Assembly (NCBI RefSeq): GCF_036588685.1
Contig: NC_086380.1
Span: forward strand, 49,092,544 to 49,156,543
Direction of reading: 5' to 3'
Source of the DNA: Mytilus trossulus
Lineage: Eukaryota > Mollusca > Bivalvia > Mytilida > Mytilidae
DNA length: 64,000 nucleotides
Part shown: positions 36,901 through 47,299 of the stretch, one piece after another
How the letters are laid out: every line of letters starts with the position of its first letter
Numbering within the stretch: the stretch's first letter is position 1
Translations under genes and position numbers: made by a program
The notes under the pieces: model-generated
The model's input: only the letters and a program-made list of their open reading frames with translations
Database searches by the model: none
Told to the model about the DNA's origin: nothing

Positions 36901-39900
36901 GTTTTCAAATTAAATCAGTTTGAATGATAAAAATCAGTCGCAAAATGCATCTTTTCCCGATATGTCACAGTTTGACATCGCGAAAATAACAGTTTACGTT
37001 AGCAACGTCATTACCTCTCCTGTTACTGTGACGCGACGTCAGATATTGCTACCATTTAGTGTAACAGAAAAATGACGTTAAATTGGAAACTCGCACTATC
37101 TTATTCTTCCTGCTTTCCTTTTTGGGTAAATGAATAGTATAACACACAAGTATAAATGTCGTGAGAATCCATCCAGTATGATTTTATAATTATTTACAAA
37201 AGATATTCAATTTTACTGTTAGTAATTATGTGTTTTGGGAGAAGTATGGGAAATATTGCTGCATTATATATTTAACCCGAGTATGTTTTATTCAAGCAGT
37301 GACATGCAATAGCTTATACTTTTAATACTGAAGTTTTCTTACTTTTTGATCGTCTTTTAGATGTGTATTTTTGTAATATGTGCATCATCTCGTTTTTTTG
37401 AAAGCAGGACATTTATATTTAGTGGAGGAAGGAACACGCGAATGCAGTTCATGCCGTCAGTTGCATATTACGCTTGTTGCGACGTCAAATTATGATAACG
37501 GACAAACTTGCAAGACATTTTCATTAATCCGTATTTTTTATAGATCACCCTGTAATCTTAATGTTATTTGTTGTACCAACTTCAACTTTAAAAGTACTTT
37601 TTATTGGTATAGTTATCTAAGCCGAAAAATAATCTTCACAAAATCAAATCTCTGTTTTTTTGGCCGTAAAAGTTTTGTGAAGGCATGAAAGTTTAACTCG
37701 GACATTTCCGCAAGACATTGCAAATCCATTGTTTTGAATTGAATATGTAGCTCAATTCATGTTTAAATTCGAATTTTGAGAGCTTACACTTAGTACTAAA
37801 CGATCATGCTTACAATTTGTTGAATCTCTGTCAAAATTTTATTTTTCAACTGAAATGTTTCAAGTTTCCAAATAAAATTTCCAATGGGACATTTCCGTAC
37901 ATCATATTCTTTTGAAAATATGTATGCAAATTTTAAATGGAGACAGCTATGTTAACCAATAATGAAATGTATCACGTCATAGAATATTCAGGCAAAATTT
38001 CGAAGAGTTGCGTGAACATTCCGCGAATTGTTCGAGTTTTATGTTTCGAGTTTGTTACATGGGACAACGCTAAGTAAACGTTTTTTTGGATATTCTGTGT
38101 CTTCCTTAACTTATGAATATTATATTTTTATTTTTTCCCTATAATGTGAAAATTTAAGAATCAATCTTTATTTTCATGTATAATTTGAAATATTTATTTC
38201 AGCAGCTCCATCATGAAAAAATTCCCGTCAAATATTTACTTAACGCTATTTTTCGTGGTAGTAGCAATATCTAACGTTGCATCTGTATCTTATGCCCTTA
38301 AACAGTGTACAGTACATGGTGTAGTATTTTTCAATATGCCTTATATGGCTCCCCAATGCCCAAATGTAGGGGTCAATTAGGGGATCAGTTCGTTGGTCCA
38401 AAAGGTCAATAGTCCGAAGGGTCAATAGTCCGAAGGGTCAATGGTCCGAAGGGTACTAGTCGGTAATACTCCGTTAATAATCATCTCCCTCTCATACAGG
38501 GCCGGAACCCGGGAGATATTGGGCGGGAACCGGGAGACAAGGGACGGGGAACCAGGAGTGGATGAGACGGAAACCCAGGAGTGAGGGACAGGAATCAGGG
38601 TGAATGGGACGGCCGGAAGAGGGTGGACAGGGGACGGGGGTAGAGGGGCGGGAAGCGGTGACCAAAGGGGCGGGAAGCCGGGGTAGAAGGGGCAGGAAGC
38701 GGGGTCAAAAGGGACGTGGAGCGGGGAGAAAACGGGCGAAAAAACGGGGTAAAATTAAAAATGGAAAATTCGACACCCCCTAGCCACCCCCTGATAGAAC
38801 GGTGTCAGGATGGAGAGACATTGAAAACAAAAAATGGCGGGTTTGAATGAAAACAGAATATATACCAATATGTTAAAGTAAATCTCTTAACTCTTATGAC
38901 ATTTATCAGGGGGTGGACAAGGGTATTTTATCCCCGAAGATCCAACCTCCTGCCTCCTCTACCCCTTATAACCACGTCCTCTGTTCGTTCATAAAAAGGC
39001 TTGGGTAGGCATCAAAAACAAGGGAAGGTAGGCTGATACCAGAAACACGCATACTTTTTTATATGGTCTCAACACCCCCATAGTAGCAAATAGTATTACA
39101 TACTATCCGGTTCTGACACAAGCATTGTGTAAATTGTATATTGTACCTTTTTCGAAAAGGGGAGATCGGGGGAAGCGCACACACACACACACACGAGGAT
39201 AGGAGTTAATTAGACTAGCTCAATCATGATTTCACTGCTAATTAGGAGGGGGATAGGAGAAGAAGGGGTAGTAATATCCACTTTCCGCCCCCAACTTCCT
39301 GTTCCCGCGCCCTTCTGCCCTCCAGTTCCCGTCTCCACGCACCCTTTTATTCCCGGCTCTCGTCTGCCCGCACCACTTTCTCCTGTTTCCTGCCCCAACT
39401 CCCTGTTTCCACCCCGACTTCCGGTTCTTGCCTCTTCTGGACTCTTGGGGCCCCCTATCCGACCCTCAATAATGTAGCTACGGAATCGGCCGAGTTGTGC
39501 CGAAATGAGGCCGTATAATCCCGAAATATGGCCGACATTAACCGGAGAAAACCGAATATTTTGTACTCGGCATAATCTTCTCCCCCCTACGGATTTGTCA
39601 AATCTTTATAGTAAATAGCCGGTCTTTTGGACCAATGACCTTTCGGACCAATGACCCTTCGGACCAATGACCTTTCGGACCATTGACCTTTCGGACCACC
39701 GACCCTTCGGACCAACAACCTTTCGGACCAATGCCCTGGAACCGTCAATTAGAGGTGACATCATGTATCAAATGAGGTCCTAGGGCATGTGTTGTCATAG
39801 GCATTAATCCTTCATATTTTAGGGCACAACAAATAATTTTGGAAATGCAAACTTATAAAAAAAACTACTGGCCACAAGAGAGATAAGGTTTAATAGTTTG

Positions 39901-39986
39901 GTCTTACTTGCATGTCCGAAGTTCATTTAAACTTTCTCGTTTAGGTAACAATCTGTCAAGCTTCTCTTTTACCAAAACTGGAGTAT
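30741..39986 (-). CDS. Unrecognised multi-exon gene (3' five exons), partial at the 5' end
   Basis: Five exons chain in phase on the minus strand: 39908-39986, 35849-36010, 34263-34416, 32369-32674 and 30741-30917 (stop). All introns have GT-AG borders. The joined partial product is about 290 aa. In order: a basic helical segment (LYRLHDKIQKQRRARYRL); a cysteine-rich block (C at SIWCNLRGC..., NPDCRF, NDNC) that might bind metal; a Lys/Arg run (KKRKRKRFKR), a likely nuclear localisation signal; a Ser-rich low-complexity stretch; and a conserved-looking C-terminus (LLLDLHEYGLDDHI, IIYYSRPLDIL). I do not know the family. The upstream exon or exons and start codon were not found. A nuclear location is inference from the basic run. 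Confidence 0.75.
31302..31493 (+). repeat. Short dispersed repeat family D, copy 2
   Basis: GTTTGAATGGTTTTACACTA ... GTGAGCCAAGGCTATGTGAT ... CAATCACACCAAATTTTCC. Located in an intron of the minus-strand gene, antisense to it. Confidence 0.8.
31500..32188. other. Intron sequence, nothing recognised
   Basis: AT-rich interior of the last intron of the minus-strand gene. No repeat or exon-like frame found. Confidence 0.4.
32369..32674 (-). CDS. Penultimate exon of unrecognised minus-strand gene
   Basis: Acceptor TTGCAG|GTGAAA and donor ACCAAG|GTTAGC, both phase 0, exactly 102 codons. It codes the basic KKRKRKRFKR run, a Ser-rich stretch and the LLLDLHEYGLDDHISKL segment. The frame stays open past the donor to 32189, so an alternative 3' end by intron retention is possible. 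The downstream exon continues the protein better. Confidence 0.8.
33340..33560 (+). mobile_element. Decayed copy of the GGCCAAAT MITE
   Basis: It shares 'CCTACCTAtCCTA', 'TAGCCTACtCTAAAG', 'CATAGACTCAATGTTAAAA' and 'AATCCCTAC' in the same order as the intact MITE at 54488-54724. Ends eroded. Confidence 0.6.
33715..33998 (+). repeat. Short dispersed repeat family D, copy 3 (longer 5' part)
   Basis: Starts CTAAGTCAGGAACTTGTTGT, an extension also present in the 44265 copy, then GTGCCCTTTGGGGCTTGCTG and ACTCATACCACATCTTCTT. More diverged than copy 4. Confidence 0.75.
34263..34416 (-). CDS. Cysteine-rich exon of unrecognised minus-strand gene
   Basis: Acceptor TATACTAG|GC (enters in phase 2) and donor CATGAG|GTAACT (leaves in phase 0), 51 residues. 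Five cysteines and one histidine occur within RCSSG...SIWCNLRGCKR...NPDCRFYKQGH...NDNC, a spacing that could bind zinc, but it matches no finger I can name. Confidence 0.75.
35288..35485 (-). pseudogene. Decayed partial duplicate of the penultimate exon
   Basis: About 200 bp resemble 32285-32475: 'CCCTTTGAGATTTGTAAAAC', 'CAGTCCTGGTGAT', 'TTCATGAAGGT' and 'CACCAGCATGC' recur in the same order and strand, with indels. It covers the 3' part of the exon plus adjoining intron and now sits in the intron between the second and third visible exons. It is not in frame. Confidence 0.7.
35849..36010 (-). CDS. Exon of unrecognised minus-strand gene (second visible)
   Basis: Acceptor TTCCTCAG|TG and donor GGGGGA|GTAAGT. 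162 bases: it enters in phase 2 and leaves in phase 2, coding EVSVSTLKGDRFITALYRLH and a basic helical continuation. Confidence 0.75.
36419..38297. mobile_element. TIR element of 1879 bp flanked by TTAA (piggyBac-like, non-autonomous)
   Basis: Left end GGGCATACGATACAG and right end CTGTATCTTATGCCC are inverted repeats with one mismatch in 15. TTAA lies on both sides (36415-36418 and 38298-38301). TTAA is the piggyBac target, though the usual piggyBac end is CCC.... No transposase frame exists inside; the longest open frame (37380-37688) is unremarkable. The element lies in the intron between the first and second visible exons of the minus-strand gene. Confidence 0.65.
38372..39752. mobile_element. 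Foldback element 2 (38381-39743) with 9-bp target duplication
   Basis: The 9-mer GTCAATTAG flanks it at 38372-38380 and 39744-39752. The outer arms are inverted arrays of a 17-bp unit: left GGTCCGAAGGGTCAATA, right TTCGGACCAATGACC(C/T). The inner arms are a purine-rich G tract array (38495-38760, GGGACGGGGAACC types) and its pyrimidine-rich counterpart (39270-39440). The 9-bp duplication and long modular arms fit Foldback/MULE-type DNA transposons. There is no transposase inside. The proline-rich frame 39226-39477 is a by-product of the C-rich arm. An (AC)n run lies at 39177-39194. Confidence 0.85.
39908..39986 (-). CDS. First visible exon of unrecognised minus-strand gene
   Basis: Donor TGCAA|GTAAGA, acceptor ...GACAAG|AT. 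79 bases reading TPVLVKEKLDRLLPKRESLN then ELRTC, with split codons at both ends. The phase (2) matches the next exon exactly. It was identified only by phase and composition, so it is less certain than the later exons. The preceding exon was not found. Confidence 0.6.
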
Positions 39987-39999
39987 CTTGTCATATAAA

Positions 40000-42300
40000 A
40001 TATTTATTCCTTAATTGTAGCCCTGAAAATATTCTGATTTCAATCATGGTTAGTTTCTTCAGAAACATAAATACAGTATATTAATTTGGTAGATATTTCT
40101 TTCATTCCGATTGAATTAAATAAGTTTGATTAGAATATCATCATCTAATATAAATAGTTTAACCAGAATGTTCTCCATGTAAGTCTATCATGAAATACAC
40201 TGTCAGTATCCCGTGGATAAATCTTCAAACATAATTAGTTTACATGTTATCGAGACAACGTTATAATTGACCCAGATACACACAGTATACAGTGGTCGTT
40301 TTAAAACAAATATAATTGCTTCGTCAAGGGCCATCAGGGGACCATATCAAAGACGTAGATAACAACCTGTTTAGATCTGTATAAATGACCGAAAAATTTC
40401 GAGACGTTCCGAGAAATTTATTCTGACTTCCGGCCGAGAGATATCGAGTGGCCCATAGACACATTCAAAACTCACCAATATATAAGCATGAACCCCTCAG
40501 GGGGTTCATGCAAAAAAATATCGTTTATAATATACATCATGTGTACATTGATATACTATATTTAATTACTAAACTCATACGTGTAGTCAATTTTATATAC
40601 TACCAATTGTTTATGAAATATATTTTTCGTGCAAAGAATGATATTTAATTCCAACCAAAGATTTGAGGAATAGGCAATTTATTGAGATATATTTTTCCTT
40701 TGGTAAAATTTGAAAAATGTAACTGTGTACTACTTGTCAATAATAATGGATATTTCAAAACATTTAAATATTGATTCACAAAAATGAACGCACTTGTCGA
40801 CCGTTGGTATGGAAAGATAGAAAGATTCGGAACTAAAGATAGTCACATTTAAAGTATTTATTTTGCACAAAAAAAGTGACAAAAACTGCAAGAACAGATC
40901 TGATTTAAATCCAGCGTCCGTATATATGTGCACAATGGTACTTCAGTTAAGATTTGATCGGAACGGACGGATTTTTCTACATGTTCTACAATTTGGTACA
41001 ACGATTGAATATTGTTAAATGCATACATGTATATGACCTATATATCAAACTTGCTTTGCTTCGTCGAAAATACGAATATAAAAAAATCATGCAGGAGATT
41101 TCAAATTAGCCCAATTAATATGTGTGAAACTGAAACCGTAATTCTGCTGTAGTGCACGTCGATCGTATCTGTAACATGAAGGCGTATGGTAACTATACTA
41201 CCTTACTTAGTTCAACAGTAGATAACCACCCTTTCTTTGTGCATTATACACTCAGGAACATACATCTTACTATTTTGCATGGATTGGTATTAAATGTTAC
41301 TTTTTCAACTGTAGTCCTTAACCAAAAGCGTTTTCTTCTCCATCTGACAGGCTTAATTTTGGATCAAGTGATCATCGAAGTACGGATGCTAGTATTTATA
41401 ATTCGGCTAGTCTGGATGACTTTGTGCGATACCCACCTTCCGTATTCATTATACGGTTTAAACATACATGTATAATTTAAATTTCAGATCCTTCAGTTTT
41501 CAAATAAATATGATATTTAAATTTCGTATGGCTTTATAGTTCAACCCGCAAAACATTTTATTTGATGTCACCAATGGTAAACATGTAAAATGAAACAATA
41601 ACTTACCATATACCAATATAAACTTTTGTTGTATGTTTAATATACAAACAGAAATCGACCCTAAGAAAGTAACAATACAAGCTTATAGTATTTTGAAGCT
41701 TTTTTGAAGCATTCAAATATAACGAAACGTACGATAAATGTGCACACAATTGCTCTTTCAAAATTTGAATTTGAGAGCCTCCATGGGGGAAATCCCCCGC
41801 AAATAGTGACAGTTGGCAGGTATGTTATATTTCCCAATCTCGTTGTTGTGTATACTGAAAAGTGCTATAATTCTATACGCATGGAATTCATGCTACTCTT
41901 TTCTTTTGTTTACTCTGTATGTGCATGTTTGCACAAATAACTTTGAATTCAATTGTAGCCTTTAGTATAAAAACAGTATAAAGGAAGGAAGGGACGAGTA
42001 ACTTCGGGAATGCAAATGCAAAAACCAATTTTCTGTGTATACTATATAAGTATAATACTATTAGTCCTAAGTATACTGATTTGTATCACTACAATATAAA
42101 AGTTATTACGGTGCGGTTGAATTTCCTGTCATTTATTCATCATCCAGACACGAACTTGTTTCAGAAAAAATATATCTCGGCCAGTGTACATTAACCTCAG
42201 TTTGAGGTAAAGAGATGTGCTCTTTTTCTGTGACATGTGCTTTTGACCACCCACAAGAACTAACTGGCTATTTTTCTTGTTCTTGTATTTCTAAAGGTTT
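40000..42300. other. Intergenic, no gene called
   Basis: The open frames at 40448-40648, 41152-41475 and 41704-41940 lack splice context and motifs. 41745-41825 is a diverged copy of a short dispersed segment also at about 24500-24600. Confidence 0.4.
40426..40433 (-). promoter_or_regulatory. ETS-type motif in a CpG-containing patch, possible promoter
   Basis: CCGGAAGT on the minus strand lies within a locally CpG-rich 100 bp (40390-40450), about 450 bp upstream of the first visible exon of the minus-strand gene. ETS motifs are common in animal core promoters. No transcript evidence; this is a guess from position and motif. Confidence 0.25.
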
Positions 42301-42309
42301 TTTTATAAA

Positions 42310-43280
42310 TAATTTAGAACCAAATCGAAGGACTAACGAGTTCTGTCCCCTTTTTGTTTTAAGTTTGTAATAGATTCAGATTAAGTATGCTAATAAGATA
42401 TGTGCGCATAAAAAGTGCACACAAATCTCAGTGTGTAATTTTAAATTCTCAATGTGTGTTTTCAGTTTATCTATTCTCAGTGTGTCTTTTTGAAATGTCA
42501 GTGTGTAATTTTCAATTCTCAGTGTGTAATTTTCAATTCTCAGTGTGTAATTTTTAATTCTCAGTGTTAGTTTTTCATTTTTGTAATCTCAGTGCGTCTT
42601 TATGAAATCTCAGTGTGTATTTTTTTAATTCTCAGTTTGTGCTTTGAAGTTTTTAAATCTCAGTGTGCTTTGTTGTAATTCTCAGTGTGTAAATTTTTCG
42701 AAAAATGGTTTAAACATAGTTTTGACGAGAACGGCTTGCCATAATTTTGTTGTGCTTGCTCACAGTTACTTGAGAAAATTGTAAGGATTCCATGACGCCA
42801 AATAAGAATAGTCTGGGATCCAATCCTATTCTGAGTTCGCATTGCAATGACAATTGGAGACAGGAACCTAGGCTACAGATGAAAAGCGAGTTCTGCCGCC
42901 TAGTTATTTAAGCTTGTAATAGATTCAGATGAAATATACTAATTAGATATGGGCGCATAAAATGTGCGCACAAATCTCATTGTGTAATTTTCAATTCTCA
43001 ATGTGTGTTTTTCAGTTTATTTCATCTCAGTGTGTCTTTTTGAAATCTTAGTGTGTAATTTTCAATTCTCAGTGTGTAATTTTCAATTCTCAGTGTGTGT
43101 TTTTAGATTTTTTGTAATCTCAGAAAGACAGTTCGTCTTTATGAAATCTCATTGTGTAATATTTAATTCTCAGTGTGTGTTTTTAGGTTTTTTAATCTCA
43201 TTGTGTTTTTTTTTTAATTCTCAGTATGTAAATTTTTAAAAAAATGGTTTAAACATAGTTTTGACGAGAACGGCTTGCTA
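42310..43280 (+). repeat. Tandem-duplicated block with CTCAGTGTGTAATTTTCAATT array
   Basis: Two blocks (about 42310-42755 and 42880-43280) share the flank 'TTGTAATAGATTCAGAT ... GCGCATAAAA', then an array of a unit of about 21 bp (TCTCAGTGTGTAATTTTCAA), then the end 'TGGTTTAAACATAGTTTTGA' with 'CGAGAACGGCTTGC'. Direct orientation. The ORF at 43003-43239 is array translation. Confidence 0.75.
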
Positions 43281-43289
43281 TTCTTTTAC

Positions 43290-43650
43290 AGCTGAATCGC
43301 AGACACGAACTTTCCATTTATGCCCGTTCCTTGCAACTTCGTTTCTCTCTGAATCTGTTCTGTTAATCACACAGTACTTTGCGAGCCATGAAATAAAACG
43401 AGTATTGAGAACATGGCAATATATTTTACTAGGGACAGATATTAATGTAATTACCCGGTAATTTAAAGGAATCGTTCTATCTTCAGATCCAGGTTTAAAA
43501 ACTGGATTGATTATGCTTTTAGTCCATTTATCTGGTACCTTTCCCAGTTCGAAACAATCGTTACAGATTATATACAAAAATTCAATGGCTGCTGTGTTTT
43601 TTATTAACTACTGCAGGCATCTCCTCAAATCCTGAAGCTTTTCGTAGTCA
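43290..43650 (-). pseudogene. LINE-type reverse transcriptase fragment
   Basis: The minus frame 43278-43577 reads ICNDCFELGKVPDKWTKSII, then NPVFKPGSEDR...LNYRVITLISVPSKIY and LNTRFISWL. This matches the 'G-x-VP-x-W ... I-x-P-x-K-x-G ... YR-x-I-x-L-x-S' core of non-LTR retrotransposon RTs. The upstream part (KASGFEEMPAVV, about 43610-43650) is in another frame, so the copy is broken. No other LINE domain nearby. Confidence 0.75.
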
Positions 43651-44260
43651 AAGTTCGCGCATTCGACTGCACTATACTGATCTCACCGTGTGGTGAGTTC
43701 ATTCATCGTCGAAACGTCATGTTGGTTATAATCGATGTCACTATTATATCAGGATGTACCCCTCTGAGGAGCCCAAAATTTCTAGAATTAAACTTTTATT
43801 TTCTTAACCTGATTTTTGGGTTAATATGACTGTAAAATAAATATTGGTGAAGAAAACATTATATGGTGGTGCGCTTCTTTTTATGCTACGGCCCTCTGAA
43901 AGTATCCAATTTTAAAGATTTTTCCATTTTTAATCAGTTTTTACCCATTTTTGGGCAATTATCGTGAAAAAAAATCACAGTTCCACAATTAAACTTTTTT
44001 TCAAACTCTCAATAAAGATGAAGGGGACCAATCTGAATAAATTCAACTCACAAAAACTATAGGTAGGTGTTAATACAAGACAGTTTTATCAGATTTTGAT
44101 GCTTTTTCGTGTCAAATTTACCATATTGACAATTTTGTAATTTTGTAATTTTTCTCTCTTTAAAGAACAAAATGCATATTTTTCAACTCTCTTGTTATAA
44201 ATGATTGAAAAAAATACATATAATGCCATTAAAACGTTTAATCCCGCTGCAAATGTTTGC
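43651..44260. other. Intergenic, nothing recognised
   Basis: The sequence around 43800-44110 shares fragments with 32990-33070 ('AAAGCATCAAAATATGATAA' in inverse), suggesting an old dispersed repeat. Otherwise nothing was seen. Confidence 0.35.
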
Positions 44261-44264
44261 ACCT

Positions 44265-44544
44265 GTCCTAAGTCAGGAATCTGACGTACAGTAGTTGTCG
44301 TTTGTTTATGTAATATATACGTGTTTCTCGTTTCTCGTTTTGTTTATATAGATTAGACCGTTGGTTTTCCCGTTTGAATGGTTTTACACTAGTAATTTTG
44401 GGGCCCTTTATAGCTTGTTGTTCGGTGTGAGCCAAGGCTCCGTGTTGAAGGCCGTACTTTAACCTATAATGGTTTAATATTTAAATTGTTATTTGGATGG
44501 AGAGTTGTCTCATTGGCACTCACACCACATCTTCCTATATCTAT
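44265..44544 (+). repeat. Short dispersed repeat family D, copy 4
   Basis: Best-preserved copy with the 5' extension: CCTAAGTCAGGAATCTGACG, ACGTGTTTCTCGTTTCTCG, AGACCGTTGGTTTTCCCGTT, ending CACCACATCTTCCTATATCT. Nearly identical to 24090-24283 where they overlap. Confidence 0.85.
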
Positions 44545-44940
44545 TGAGACTATAAAGCTAGGTAATGCATTGCAGAATTTAACTTAATCTTAATAAACAT
44601 GATCATGATGGTGCAGTACATCAGTTACAAATTAAAACTTACAGTAGCTTAAGTTTTTCAATCACACATATATACATGTATATATAGTTGCTTACTTAAT
44701 TATGTATGATGATAACATTAATTATTTTACTAAAGCATGAAGTTCTATTAATCATTTGTACTTACAAAATTACATACTGATTATCCCATTTTATTGAACC
44801 AAAATGCCTCCTTGATCTCTTATATATGTGAAACGCATTTCCAAACACAATCAACGTACATTGACCTAGCCACAATTTTAAATTGTTAGCATCCAGGAAG
44901 TGCCAACTAGGCATGGCCAGTCAATATTGTGTAATTCCTG

Positions 44941-45915
44941 CAATTACTAACATATAGAATGGTCAAAATTGTCTGCAATCTTGCGGCAAACATATAGAAT
45001 GGTAGAGTTTTCTGCAATCTTGCGGCAAACATTCATTATTATTTCAAACTTTCTGGCAATCCTACGGCAAACATGGGAGGTATGTTTTGTCACAAGATTT
45101 TGTAGAACTGTGCATGCCTAGTTGTACAATTGTCTGTTGAACTGGGCATGCATTGTTTTACAATTTTCATATGATCTGTACATTATGCACGATTCCCCAG
45201 GAAATTGTACAAACGAGCAGTTCATAAATGCATGTTAAACAATGAAGCCTATAGATCATCAAACAATTGTAAAACTGTGCATGCTGATGCACTTAAAGGA
45301 ATACAACCAGGTCCATCATACAATTGTTAAACTGTGCATTCGTTTATAATTATGGAATGCGCAGTTTTACCAAAGTTTGTTGAAGTGTGCACTTGAATTA
45401 AAGCCAAGCACAATCATGCAAGAAGTTGTGTGCACTTGAATTAAAGCCATGCATTATCATGCAAGAAGTTGTAAAACTATGCACATGAACTAAAGCCATG
45501 CATAATCATGCAAGAAGTTGTAAAACTGTGCGTTTGAATTAAAGCCATGCATAATCATGTAAGAAGTTGTAAAATTATGCAATTGAATATCAATGATTTT
45601 ACTAAAATTAATCATGTAATACGATGTATGCACCATTTTGCTAATAGTGCTCAGAACTTATAAAACTTGATGACTTGTGCATGCCCGATTAGTCCGATAT
45701 TTGTCTTTTTGGGCATGCCCAGTTCTACAATTATCTGTACCTATTCATACCTGAACATGGATGTTTCTGCAAACTTGCCGCAAGCTCGCAGCAATGTTTG
45801 CCGGAAGTTTGAAGCTAGTGGCAAACAACTGCAAACACTATTTTCTGTGTTCCTGCAAACTTTTTGTTTGCCGCAAGCTTGCAGCAAGTCTACTGCAAGT
45901 TTGCGGCAAACAATT
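44941..45915. mobile_element. Probable foldback element 4: arms with TTGCGGCAAAC and ACTGTGCATGC units
   Basis: The left arm (44960-45170) carries 'CTGCAATCTTGCGGCAAACA' twice, then 'TAGAACTGTGCATGCC' type units. The right arm (45675-45915) carries these in reverse complement (GGGCATGCCCAGTTCTACAA, then TTTGCCGCAAGCTTGCAG). Between them lies a direct tandem array (45390-45590) of a unit of about 50 bp, 'AATTAAAGCCATGCATAATC' plus 'ATGCAAGAAGTTGTAAAAC', about four copies. No target duplication was identified, so the boundaries are approximate. Confidence 0.55.
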
Positions 45916-46064
45916 CAGTTTCATAAGGGCAAATATGAGAATTTGATTAGAATCGGTGAACATGAATTTGTCAGCTAGCTAGTGTCCCTTTACAACTTTT
46001 AAGTGTTTTTTTTTTCACCAGTCCTGTACAGAGAGTTTCAATCCCAATTTATTCGGTGTAATTT

Positions 46065-46220
46065 AACGGATATTTCATGTTATAGAGGATCATAGAGGGG
46101 TATTTGCCAAAAATACCAGTCTTGGGACCAAATTTCCATCGCCTTACGGCTCGGGATATTTTACAGTCCCTTGACTGGTATTTTTTCGCAAAAAAAACCT
46201 CCATAACATGAAATATTGAT
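46065..46220. mobile_element. Hairpin MITE, about 155 bp
   Basis: Left 'ATATTTCATGTTATAGAGG ... AAAAATACCAGTC' pairs with right 'ACTGGTATTTTTTCGC ... CCTCCATAACATGAAATAT'. Non-coding. A second short hairpin (AGACTACTA...TAGTAGTCT) follows at about 46286-46318. Confidence 0.6.
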
Positions 46221-46872
46221 CTGTTCAAAATAAAATATGTTAATCAACAACAAAAAAATAAAAAAAATATCTGTATCATCACTTTAGACTACTACGGTAT
46301 AACGTTATAGTAGTCTCAGGTATCATATACCCAAGCGTCTGTGTTGAATCACGCGTGCAAAAAAAATATATATATTTAATTTTATGACATTGACCTGATA
46401 GTTTTTATACTGCAACTTAAATCAAAACATTGATAGCTATTTAAAGTGTAACACAAATTTAAATTCAAACTTATTTTCATCAATGTGTTCTCAACTACAA
46501 AAATTTCAATTTCCAGAGAAAATGTTACGGCCATGTTCCATATTCAGAATATTTCTACTATATTGCATTTGTTTAAATATCAACATAATTATGATCATTT
46601 TACCAAAAATCATAAAGATTCATTTATTTCTATGAATAGTAGATGCTACATAATGAATTTTATTGGGTCTTAAAGATTATGGATGCTCTCTCGATTATAT
46701 TAACAACTTTTGTAGTTGTGAAATTGTTTTGTATAAAAAGCACTTCTTATTTCTGTACATAGCATATTTCAAAAATGTGTCTGCGGATAATGAAGAAAAC
46801 GATTAAAATTGCATCTTCGCCTTTGATAGATGCTGATGTAATTCTTTTAATTTCATATTGAATACCTCAACG

Positions 46873-47235
46873 TTTGGATGCTGGCTTCCAATTATTTATA
46901 GATTCTGGCATCCCAACATATCCGGAAACTGACATCCCAACATATCTGGATGCTGGCATCCCAAAATATCCGGATGCTGGCATCCCAATATATCTGGATG
47001 CTGGCATCCCAAAATATCCGGATGCTGGCATCCCAATACTTTTGGATGCTGGCATCCCAAAATATCGGGATGCTGGCATCTCAATATATTTGGATGCTGG
47101 CATCCCAATATTCGGATACTGGCATCCCAATATATCTTGATGCTGGCATCCCAAAATATCTGGATGCTGGCATCTCAATATATCTGGATGCTGACATACC
47201 AAAATATCCGGATGCTGGCTTCCCAAAATATAGGG
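46873..47235 (+). repeat. Minisatellite GGATGCTGGCATCCCAATAT, left arm
   Basis: About 15 units of 24-27 bp, each holding the near-palindrome GGATGCTGGCATCC followed by an AT-rich spacer (CAATATATCT or CAAAATATCC). The spacers vary only by substitutions, which sets it apart from a CRISPR array. Confidence 0.9.
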
Positions 47236-47299
47236 ATTCTGGCATCACAACCTTGCAGACATGTACCATTTTTCATTATGACACGAATTTAAATGCTGC

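Noticed and set aside
39226..39477. Proline-rich 83-residue frame
   Set aside because: It lies in the C-rich arm of the foldback element and is a composition artefact; the other strand is open too (39210-39398).
40380..40480. 47-codon minus-strand frame (MCLWATRYLS...) as first exon of the minus-strand gene
   Set aside because: No donor in the required phase was found to join it to the exon at 39986. Only a weak promoter guess was kept for the ETS motif there.
41152..41475. 107-codon plus-strand frame
   Set aside because: Hydrophobic, AT-rich composition with no recognisable domain, splice context or upstream signal. Retained only as part of the intergenic description.
43278..43577. 99-codon minus frame as a host gene
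   Set aside because: It matches the core of non-LTR reverse transcriptases and is broken upstream, so it is a LINE fragment.
46873..47235. Regularly spaced palindromic repeats resembling a CRISPR array
   Set aside because: The spacers are near-identical AT-rich sequences rather than unique ones, there are no cas genes, and the genome is eukaryotic with a mirrored array at 51.0 kb. It is a minisatellite.
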